Source: an uncultured Helicobacter sp. | GTDB lineage: Bacteria; Campylobacterota; Campylobacteria; Campylobacterales; Helicobacteraceae | Assembly (NCBI GenBank): GCA_944325475.1 | Contig: CALVAF010000153.1 | Coordinates: 1-6,092, forward strand | Direction of reading: 5' to 3' | DNA: 6,092 nucleotides | Part shown: positions 1 through 5,087 of the stretch, one piece after another | Numbering within the stretch: the stretch's first letter is position 1 | Layout: every line of letters starts with the position of its first letter | Position numbers and translations under genes: made by a program | The notes under the pieces: model-generated | Seen by the model: the letters and a program-made list of their open reading frames with translations, nothing else | Told to the model about the DNA's origin: nothing | Database searches by the model: none

Positions 1-769
1 GGATTTGCAATCCAAAATCAACCGCTTCCTTATCAAAACCCTCTACAAAAAAGCCGACAAAATTTCAGCAAACTCCCCCCAAAATCTGTATGATTTAATC
101 ACTAATTTTCAAATTCCAAACTCCAAAGCCACCCTACTTAAAAACTGCTTTGACCTCCAAAAAATCCAAAATCTAAGTCAAGAATCCACCCCACTAAAAG
201 AAAAAATCTTAAGTAAAAAGCAAGAGGGCAAGAGGATTTTTGTGAGTATTGGCAGACTTGATAGCAGCAAGAATCATGCTCTATTAATTGATGCTCTAGA
301 AACGCTTAGAGGGCAAAATATCTTTTTATTTATTATTGGCAAAGGGGCTTTAAAATCTACCTTGCAAGCACAGATTAACGCCCTTAATCTCACCAATCAC
401 ATCGAGCTTCTAGGGGCAACTACCAACCCTTATGCACCCCTTAGCCTTGCAGATTTCTTCCTTTTTGGGTCTAATCACGAGGGCTTCCCTAATGTCTTAG
501 TGGAATCTCTTGCTTTAGGGATTCCAGTCATTACCACAGATTGTGCACCAGAGATGATTTTACAATGCACCCAAAAAATACAAAATTTTAAAATCGGAAA
601 ATGCGGAATCACCACACCCCTAAAGGACAAAAAAACAATGACAGAAGCAATTTTATGGGCTTTAGAAAACCCTCATTTTTTCACAAAAGAAAATCTCCTC
701 TCTCAAGCCAAAACCTTTAGCATTACCCACCAATTACCACTTTACAAACAATGGTTAGAGTTAGAATAA
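1..769 (+). CDS. Glycosyltransferase family 4 (GT-B), PglJ-like, 5' end cut by window edge
   Basis: This is the C-terminal part of a retaining GT4 glycosyltransferase. The frame is open back to base 2 (GAT), so the TTG at 5-7 is very probably internal. Family members are about 350-370 residues; about 255 are present, so roughly the first 100 residues of the acceptor-binding domain are missing. Visible in order: the end of the N-terminal domain (ADKISANSPQNL), the linker with an NCFD element, the start of the donor-binding domain (SIGRLDSSKNHALLIDAL, near 245-297), IIGKGALK, LLGATTNPY, and the E-x7-E nucleotide-sugar motif EGFPNVLVE at 479-505, then GIPVITTDCAPE. From memory the linker, GRLD-KNHALLI and NPY segments closely resemble Campylobacter PglJ, which adds GalNAc to the undecaprenyl-diphosphate-linked N-glycan precursor on the cytoplasmic membrane face. 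The GT4 fold is secure; acceptor and sugar are inference, and a lipopolysaccharide or capsule transferase is the alternative. Confidence 0.88.
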   Translation, partial: DLQSKINRFLIKTLYKKADKISANSPQNLYDLITNFQIPNSKATLLKNCFDLQKIQNLSQESTPLKEKILSKKQEGKRIFVSIGRLDSSKNHALLIDALETLRGQNIFLFIIGKGALKSTLQAQINALNLTNHIELLGATTNPYAPLSLADFFLFGSNHEGFPNVLVESLALGIPVITTDCAPEMILQCTQKIQNFKIGKCGITTPLKDKKTMTEAILWALENPHFFTKENLLSQAKTFSITHQLPLYKQWLELE

Positions 770-818
770 AAGAAACCACTAAAAATCATCAAGGATCTTT
801 TAAAAACTCCATAAAATG

Positions 819-827
819 TGCTAAAAT
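819..827 (+). promoter_or_regulatory. Extended -10 promoter for the panD operon
   Basis: TG-C-TAAAAT (TG at 819-820, hexamer 822-827) matches the extended -10 form used by the vegetative sigma factor in Helicobacter and Campylobacter, where a -35 box is often absent. No good TTGACA lies 17 nt upstream; the sequence there is T/A-rich. The expected transcription start is near 833-835, about 30 nt before the panD start. It sits in the only true intergenic gap, which supports the call. No experimental start site is available here. Confidence 0.55.
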
Positions 828-852
828 ACCAAAAATTTTTCAGAAAACTTTT

Positions 853-857
853 AAGGA
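853..857 (+). promoter_or_regulatory. Ribosome binding site that fixes the panD TTG start
   Basis: AAGGA lies 6 nt before the TTG at 864-866 but 18 nt before the in-frame ATG at 876-878. The spacing therefore favours the TTG as the real start and argues against the ATG an automatic caller might choose. Confidence 0.75.
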
Positions 858-863
858 ATAGTT

Positions 864-1232
864 TTGGATTTTACAATGCTTTATAGCAAGATTCATCGCG
901 CTAGAGTGAGCGATGCGAATCTTAACTATGTTGGGTCTATCACTATTGATATTGCGCTTATGGAGGCTGCTGGACTTTTAGAGGGACAGAAAGTGGATAT
1001 TGTAAATATCAATAATGGTGAGCGGTTTTCAACCTATGTTATTGAAGGCAAAAGTGGCGATATTTGCCTCAATGGTGCAGCTGCTAGAAAAGCACAAATT
1101 GGCGATAAAATCATCATTATGGCATACGCACAATTTTCTAAAGAAGAGCTGCAAAACTACGAACCAAAGGTTATCTTAGTTGATGAAAACAACAAAATCA
1201 TTCAAATTAAAAAGGAATTAAAAGATGTTTAA
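864..1232 (+). CDS. panD: Aspartate 1-decarboxylase proenzyme PanD
   Basis: PanD is a cytoplasmic pyruvoyl enzyme that converts L-aspartate to beta-alanine, the beta-alanine half of pantothenate and so of coenzyme A. The 122-residue product matches the family length. The chain self-cleaves between Gly24 and Ser25 in NYVGSITID, and Ser25 becomes the pyruvoyl group. The family motifs NGERFSTYVI and NGAAARKAQIGDKIII follow. With the TTG start the cleavage site is numbered 24/25 exactly as in E. coli PanD, and the N-terminus (MDFTMLYSKIHR) lines up with MIRTMLQGKLHR there. Starting at the ATG of 876 would lose four residues. It is the first gene of the operon; panB and panC are not in the window. 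The stop overlaps the ybaB start by 8 nt, which suggests coupled translation. Identification is very secure. Confidence 0.97.
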   Translation: MDFTMLYSKIHRARVSDANLNYVGSITIDIALMEAAGLLEGQKVDIVNINNGERFSTYVIEGKSGDICLNGAAARKAQIGDKIIIMAYAQFSKEELQNYEPKVILVDENNKIIQIKKELKDV

Positions 1233-1533
1233 TCCAGAAGACTTGGCAAAAACGCTAGAGAGTTTGCAAGAAAACTTCAAAAACGCACAAGAAGAGAACA
1301 AAAACCTTACCTTTAGCGCCAAAAGCGGTGGGGGGCTAGTTAGAGTAAGCGCTAATGGCGAGGGTGAGATTATCGATATTAGCTTTGATGATTCACTGCT
1401 AGAAGATAAGGAATCTTTACAAATTCTACTTATGAGTGCGATTAATGATGTATATAAAAGCGTGGAATCTAACAAAAAAAATATGGCAATAGGAATGCTT
1501 GGTAATCTCGGAAATTTCCCTTTCAAAGGTTAA
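1225..1533 (+). CDS. ybaB: YbaB/EbfC family nucleoid-associated protein
   Basis: This 102-residue protein belongs to the YbaB/EbfC family of small dimeric DNA-binding proteins that coat the nucleoid; in other bacteria the gene usually sits with dnaX and recR, but not here. A charged N-terminal helix (residues 1 to about 28, LAKTLESLQENFKNAQEE) leads into the signature SAKSGGGLVRVSANGEGEI, then IDISFDDSLLEDKESLQ and a C-terminal helix ILLMSAINDVYKSVES. The glycine-rich tail IGMLGNLGNF resembles the family's methionine/glycine tail. AAGGA at 1213-1217 gives good spacing to the ATG. The start lies inside the last codons of panD, so the two are probably coupled. Family assignment is firm; the cellular role in this group is not established from sequence. 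Confidence 0.94.
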   Translation: MFNPEDLAKTLESLQENFKNAQEENKNLTFSAKSGGGLVRVSANGEGEIIDISFDDSLLEDKESLQILLMSAINDVYKSVESNKKNMAIGMLGNLGNFPFKG

Positions 1534-1537
1534 ATGT

Positions 1538-2626
1538 ATGAAACAAAAATTTTTGCTTTTGATTAGCAGTCTCTCTTTGGTGGGTAGCTCACTTTTTGCC
1601 TATGATTTTAGTGCTTGTGAGGCAAAAGCCGCTCTCTCTATGGAAAAAATCGGACAAAGCTATGGAATCGCCATTAAACCACTACAAAACAACGCAAATC
1701 TTCCTGCAAAAAGTGTGTTATTCTTTTACTCACCAAATGCCACCCCAAAAGGCTATAAAATCCTCAAGCATGACCCCTTTGTAGGAATGTATCTTTTAGA
1801 ATCAAAAACTCCTCTTACCCCTATTTCTCTAAGAGAAATTGACAATGGCATCTTAGAAGATGAGATTGCTAGCATTACCCCTTCTAACAATGTTAGTGGC
1901 AAGATTGCCACGCGTATGCAAAGCCCTATTGATTTTGCCACGCTAAACACACCAACCTTCCAAAACAGCCTTATTAATACCATTTGCGAACACAACTACG
2001 GAATTGGCGTTGGCAAGAATCGCTTTTTAGAAAAAAAATATTTGGATAGATTTGTGAATAATCCCATTTATTATGGCGATATTGGTATTCGGGTTTTTCA
2101 AAACCCAAAAGATAGGGTGGAAGTAAGTCTTATCGATCCTTTTTTTGAAAATAATCCTTTTAAATATGGCGATATTATTCTAATGATTAATGGCGAGGCA
2201 ATTCCCAATGTCAGCCATTTTAACCGCGTTGTTTTGGATTTAGAAGAAGGCTCTACCATTCCTGTTAGATTAGAGCGTAATGGAGTGGTGGAAAATGTCT
2301 CAGTGCGCGTGGATAAAAGACGTGGTGGTATGCTTTTAAAGGAGGATTTTTTTGGGAGAGTGGGGATAGAAATCTCTAATAATTTTACAATTACAGAGGT
2401 TTTACCCACCGCTAAAAATGGCTTTGATAAGCTAAAAGTTGGGGATAAAGTCCTAAGAATCAACCAAAAAGAAGTTCCACAAAACTATGATTCTATCATC
2501 AGATTCCTAGGTGATTATGTCAATGAGCGGCAAAAATGGCTGATTTCTCGCAATAACTTTCAATTTTTCATAGAAGTCAATACGCAAAAGGTAGAAAATG
2601 ACGAAGAAACTCCATTCCCTTTTTAG
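1538..2626 (+). CDS. Secreted protein with two PDZ domains and an uncharacterised N-terminal region
   Basis: I chose the ATG at 1538 because AAAGG at 1525-1529 sits 8 nt upstream and the product then begins with a Sec signal peptide: MKQK, a hydrophobic core, and a likely signal peptidase I site after Ala21 (SSLFA|YD). The 362-residue protein should be periplasmic. Residues 22 to about 175 match no family I recognise and hold the only two cysteines of the mature chain (C27, C150), a possible disulfide. A first PDZ domain spans about 180-258 (YGDIGIRV, then KYGDIILMINGEAIPN). A second spans about 270-350 (FGRVGIEI, ITEVLPTAKNGFDKLKVGDKVLRINQKEVP). There is no GNSGG serine-protease motif or site-2-protease motif, so it is probably a scaffold or chaperone-like binder of C-termini, not an HtrA. 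From memory an equivalent gene lies between ybaB and ispA in Campylobacter. It starts 4 nt after ybaB and its 3' end overlaps ispA by 29 nt. Confidence 0.88.
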   Translation: MKQKFLLLISSLSLVGSSLFAYDFSACEAKAALSMEKIGQSYGIAIKPLQNNANLPAKSVLFFYSPNATPKGYKILKHDPFVGMYLLESKTPLTPISLREIDNGILEDEIASITPSNNVSGKIATRMQSPIDFATLNTPTFQNSLINTICEHNYGIGVGKNRFLEKKYLDRFVNNPIYYGDIGIRVFQNPKDRVEVSLIDPFFENNPFKYGDIILMINGEAIPNVSHFNRVVLDLEEGSTIPVRLERNGVVENVSVRVDKRRGGMLLKEDFFGRVGIEISNNFTITEVLPTAKNGFDKLKVGDKVLRINQKEVPQNYDSIIRFLGDYVNERQKWLISRNNFQFFIEVNTQKVENDEETPFPF

Positions 2627-3464
2627 CGAATTTGAATCCTACCTCATCGCACAAGCACCCAAAATTCCAAGCTTCCACCCCTACTATGAAAAAGCCCTTT
2701 GGGAGATGGTAGGAAGCGGTGGGAAGCGATTTCGCCCCAAATTACTTTTAAGCATTGTTTGTGCTAACCAACCAAAACTCGCCAAAAAAGCCTTTATGCC
2801 CGCACTCGCTCTAGAAATCCTACACACTTATTCACTAATCCACGATGATTTGCCTGCAATGGATAATGCAAATTTACGCAGAGGTGTGCCAACTTTACAC
2901 TGCAAATATGATGAATGTGGAGCGATTCTAGTGGGTGATGGGCTAAACACGCACAGCTTTTATTGCATTGCAAAATCCAAGCTCAAACCTAAAATCAAAA
3001 GCAAACTTGTGGAAATTCTAAGCTACAATGGTGGGATTTATGGCATGGTTTTAGGGCAAGCCCTAGATTGTTATTTTGAAAATCAAACCCTGCCACTAGA
3101 AGATTTACGCACAATTCACTTAAATAAAACCGCAAAGCTCATTGCAGCCGCACTCCAAATGGGTGGAGTGATTGCTAAATGCAATCAAAGCACTTGCAAA
3201 AATCTCTATAAAATCGGCTTGGATTTGGGGCTATTTTTTCAAATTCGCGATGACATCATTGATACCACACAAAGCTCCAAAGAAGCAGGTAAAACCACAC
3301 AAAATGATTTAGGAAAAAACAGCTATGTGAATCTTTTAGGATTAGAAGCAGCCAAAAAAGAAGCCAAAAAGCTCCAAGAATCGTTACTAGCCCAACTCCA
3401 ACACCTAAGCCCTAAAACCAACCAAGCCCTAAAAATCCTCTTAGAAAAATATTTTACTTTTTAA
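2598..3464 (+). CDS. ispA: Farnesyl diphosphate synthase, (2E,6E)-FPP forming
   Basis: This is a cytoplasmic all-alpha trans-prenyl diphosphate synthase of 288 residues, near the usual 290-300. It condenses DMAPP with two IPP to give C15 FPP, the precursor of undecaprenyl carrier lipid and quinone side chains. Seen in order: GGKRFRP (41-47, IPP binding), the first aspartate-rich motif DDLPAMD (83-89) with RRG (93-96), NKT (176-178), GMVLGQALD (149-157), FQIRDDIID with the second aspartate-rich motif (218-222), then AGKTTQNDLGK. The two-residue insertion in the first motif together with Tyr78, five residues before it, is the bacterial FPP-synthase pattern and argues against a C20 product. AAAAGG at 2586-2591, inside the PDZ gene, is 6 nt before the ATG, so the long overlap appears real. 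Nothing looks damaged. Confidence 0.95.
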   Translation: MTKKLHSLFSEFESYLIAQAPKIPSFHPYYEKALWEMVGSGGKRFRPKLLLSIVCANQPKLAKKAFMPALALEILHTYSLIHDDLPAMDNANLRRGVPTLHCKYDECGAILVGDGLNTHSFYCIAKSKLKPKIKSKLVEILSYNGGIYGMVLGQALDCYFENQTLPLEDLRTIHLNKTAKLIAAALQMGGVIAKCNQSTCKNLYKIGLDLGLFFQIRDDIIDTTQSSKEAGKTTQNDLGKNSYVNLLGLEAAKKEAKKLQESLLAQLQHLSPKTNQALKILLEKYFTF

Positions 3465-3472
3465 GGATAAGT

Positions 3473-4255
3473 ATGAAAAGAATCTTGATTACCAATGATG
3501 ATGGCTACCAATCTCCCGGGCTTTTAGCACTCAAAGAAGCCCTAGCGCCTCTAGGACATATTCTAATTGTTGCTCCTGCGGGTGAAAAGTCCGCTTGTGG
3601 GCATGGAATGACACTAACACGTCCTTTGCGATTTATCAAGATTGATGATGATTTTTACAAACTTGATGATGGAAGCCCAACAGACTGCATTTACCTCTCA
3701 CTTCATGCGCTTTATGAGGAGGGATTGAAGCCAGATTTGATTGTGAGTGGAATCAACATCGGCTCTAATATGGGCGAAGATGTCAGCTACTCTGGCACCG
3801 TAAGTGCCGCTATGGAGGGCGTTTTGCACGATATTCCTTCCATTGCCATTTCACAAGTTTTGCAAGATAAAAATTATTTTGGATTTGACTTTTCACTCGC
3901 TAAAGAGATGATTTATAATCTTGCTAAAAAAGTCCTTGATAAAGGCTTCCCTCTACAAAAAAGGGAATTTTTAAATGTCAATATCCCACAGATTCCAAAA
4001 AAGGAATGCAGAGGGATTAAAATCACAGAGCTTGGAATCAGACTTTATGGGAATGATGCGCATTTACACAGAAATCCACGCGGTGAGGAATACTACTGGC
4101 TAGGGCTGCATCCGCTTAATTGGGAGGAGCGCACCCCAAATGAAACTTCTGATTTTAATGCCATAAGGAATAACTATGTCTCTATCACGCCTATCACTCT
4201 TGATTTCACTGCAAGAGAGCGCCTGCAATCTCTGCAACAATGGATCACACAATGA
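3473..4255 (+). CDS. surE: 5'/3'-nucleotidase SurE
   Basis: SurE is a metal-dependent cytoplasmic phosphatase that dephosphorylates nucleoside 5'- and 3'-monophosphates. It is often linked to stationary-phase survival. The 260-residue chain opens with the family hallmark MKRILITNDDGYQSPG; the metal ligands by family knowledge are Asp9, Asp10, Ser40 (in APAGEKSACGHG) and Asn95 (in VSGINIGSNMG). GSPTDCIYLSL (67-77) and DVSYSGTVSAAMEG also fit, and the C-terminal VSITPITLDFTA is typical of the family end. The start has AAGGAT at 3463-3468, which overlaps the ispA stop, and the gap to ispA is 8 nt. The stop forms an ATGA overlap with the next gene. All key residues are present. Confidence 0.96.
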   Translation: MKRILITNDDGYQSPGLLALKEALAPLGHILIVAPAGEKSACGHGMTLTRPLRFIKIDDDFYKLDDGSPTDCIYLSLHALYEEGLKPDLIVSGINIGSNMGEDVSYSGTVSAAMEGVLHDIPSIAISQVLQDKNYFGFDFSLAKEMIYNLAKKVLDKGFPLQKREFLNVNIPQIPKKECRGIKITELGIRLYGNDAHLHRNPRGEEYYWLGLHPLNWEERTPNETSDFNAIRNNYVSITPITLDFTARERLQSLQQWITQ

Positions 4256-4944
4256 CTAATCGTTTCACTCGAACTCTTTTGCTTTTCAAAGAAGACGGCT
4301 TTGAAAAACTCCAAAAATCAAGCGTTTTGATTCTTGGCGTGGGTGGCGTTGGAGGATTTGCGCTTGATTGTCTCTACCGCACAGGAATTGGCAGAATCTG
4401 TATTATTGATTATGATAGCTTTGATGTAACGAATCAAAATCGACAAATTGGTTCTTTTGAGGGTTTAGGGGAGAAAAAAGTCAAAGTCCTAGCCCAAAAA
4501 TACCAAGGCATAGAATCCATACAAACAAAAATCACACAAGAATTTCTGCAAGGCTTTGATTTTAGCCCCTTTGATATTGTCATTGATGCCATTGATGATA
4601 TTGAAGCAAAAATTGCCCTAGCCCTCACTATTGCTAATCACCCTAAAAATGCAAATATGCCCTTGTTGCTCTCTTCCACAGGAGGTGCTAAGAAACTTGA
4701 CCCATCACAGATAAAAAGCGCTAGTATTTGGAAAACTTATGGAGATAAATTTGCTAGAAAATTCCGTGAAGGGCTAAAAAAACAAGGCTTCAAAGGAGAT
4801 TTTCTTGCTGTTTTTAGCCCAGAACCACCCCATTGCAAACCTTTAGGAAGTTTTAGTGGTGTTACAGGAAGTTTTGGATTACGTCTTGCTAGTGAGGCGG
4901 TTTCTATAATTTTAAAAAAGGAGCGATCATGCAAATCTCAATAA
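4252..4944 (+). CDS. TcdA/CsdL-type E1-like enzyme (tRNA threonylcarbamoyladenosine dehydratase family)
   Basis: This ThiF/MoeB-superfamily protein adenylates its substrate with ATP. The TcdA branch dehydrates t6A37 of ANN-decoding tRNAs to the cyclic form ct6A. In the 230-residue chain I see the nucleotide loop GVGGVGG (29-35), IIDYDSFD with Asp53/Asp55, the arginine-finger segment NQNRQ (61-65), DAIDDIEAK (112-120), then GGAKKLDPSQI (144-154), a KFARKFREGLKK segment and VFSPE, ending in GSFSGVTGSFGLRLASEAV. The last group is TcdA-like. The paired CxxC zinc motifs of MoeB/ThiF are absent, so a molybdopterin role is unlikely, although homologues are often called moeB. It is shorter than E. 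coli TcdA (about 268) in the loop before GSF and in the tail. I prefer the ATG at 4252 (ATGA overlap with surE) over the in-frame ATG at 4240. Only a weak GGA precedes it, so coupling to surE is likely. Confidence 0.8.
   Translation: MTNRFTRTLLLFKEDGFEKLQKSSVLILGVGGVGGFALDCLYRTGIGRICIIDYDSFDVTNQNRQIGSFEGLGEKKVKVLAQKYQGIESIQTKITQEFLQGFDFSPFDIVIDAIDDIEAKIALALTIANHPKNANMPLLLSSTGGAKKLDPSQIKSASIWKTYGDKFARKFREGLKKQGFKGDFLAVFSPEPPHCKPLGSFSGVTGSFGLRLASEAVSIILKKERSCKSQ
4905..4910 (+). promoter_or_regulatory. Possible internal -10 element before the acidic small gene
   Basis: A perfect TATAAT lies inside the last codons of the TcdA-like gene, 18 nt before the ATG of the acidic small protein. No well-spaced -35 is present, and no TG extension precedes it. 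Transcription from it would start near 4917 and leave only about 12 nt of leader, nearly all Shine-Dalgarno. The same hexamer also occurs by chance elsewhere in coding sequence here (3914-3919 and 5022-5027), which lowers the weight. Confidence 0.25.
4918..4923 (+). promoter_or_regulatory. Strong Shine-Dalgarno for the acidic small gene
   Basis: AAGGAG, 5 nt before the ATG at 4929, is one of the strongest ribosome binding sites in the window. It is the main reason for calling the short reading frame a gene even though it overlaps the TcdA-like gene by 16 nt. Confidence 0.75.
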
Positions 4945-5087
4945 AAGCCTATGAAGACGAATGTGAGGAATTCGAAGAAGAATATAGTGACTATGATTCA
5001 CATTATGAAGATAGCCATAGATATAATTATGATGAGGATGATTACGACAATAGCGATAGCGATTATGAGAGCGATGAGGACTATTAA
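4929..5087 (+). CDS. Hypothetical 52-residue, extremely acidic Tyr/Asp/Glu/Ser-rich protein
   Basis: I do not recognise a family. The frame starts at an ATG with AAGGAG 5 nt upstream and ends in a TAA that overlaps the aguB ATG by one base, so it fills the space between two conserved genes exactly. After a short ordinary start (MQISIKAYEDECEEF) the composition is strongly biased: 12 Asp, 11 Glu, 9 Tyr and 7 Ser of 52, with only one Lys and one Arg, so a net charge near -21. It has one Cys (C12), two His (25, 30), no signal peptide and no membrane segment; it should be disordered unless bound to metal or a cationic partner. The last third repeats the AGCGAT hexamer (5052, 5058, 5070), giving SDSDYESDEDY. 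Possible roles (inference only) are metal or polyamine binding, a nucleic-acid mimic, or a leader coupling aguB translation. Confidence 0.72.
   Translation: MQISIKAYEDECEEFEEEYSDYDSHYEDSHRYNYDEDDYDNSDSDYESDEDY
5076..5080 (+). promoter_or_regulatory. Ribosome binding site of aguB inside the acidic small gene
   Basis: GAGGA lies 6 nt before the aguB ATG at 5087 and is made from the Asp-Glu-Asp codons near the end of the small gene. Together with the TAATG stop/start overlap it suggests that ribosomes finishing the small gene re-initiate on aguB. Confidence 0.6.

Larger units (their letters stand above)
770..863 (+). other. Intergenic gap between glycosyltransferase gene and panD operon
   Basis: This 94-nt AT-rich stretch is the only real intergenic gap in the window. 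It contains the candidate panD promoter and ribosome binding site. I see no GC-rich stem followed by a T-run, so no intrinsic terminator can be called for the upstream gene. The A5T5 palindrome at 831-840 is too AT-rich to count as one. No riboswitch-like or operator-like repeat is visible. Confidence 0.7.

Noticed and set aside
831..840. A5T5 palindrome as a terminator for the glycosyltransferase gene
   Set aside because: The stem would contain only A-T pairs with no loop and no following T-run; it lies downstream of the likely panD promoter.
1218..1526. 102-codon minus-strand frame antisense to ybaB
   Set aside because: It lies wholly across a conserved gene, has a low-complexity Ser/Leu/Pro product, and no independent start signal stands out.
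1499..1537. TTG at 1499 as the start of the PDZ gene
   Set aside because: It lies inside ybaB and would place 13 residues before the signal peptide; the ATG at 1538 has a ribosome binding site and a normal signal sequence.
2031..2038. A8 tract in the PDZ gene (and another at 1474-1481 in ybaB) as phase-variation switches
   Set aside because: Eight A residues from Lys codons are common in AT-rich genes, the frames are intact, and housekeeping context does not suggest switching.
2098..2463. 121-codon minus-strand frame antisense to the PDZ domains
   Set aside because: The plus strand has clear PDZ motifs throughout; this is a shadow.
4240..4251. Upstream ATG at 4240 as the start of the TcdA-like gene
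   Set aside because: No ribosome binding site precedes it; the ATG at 4252 forms the classic ATGA overlap with surE and gives the expected NRFTR N-terminus.
5052..5075. Three AGCGAT copies as a CRISPR-like or iteron repeat
   Set aside because: They are in-frame Ser-Asp codons of the acidic gene, too short and too few to be a separate repeat element.
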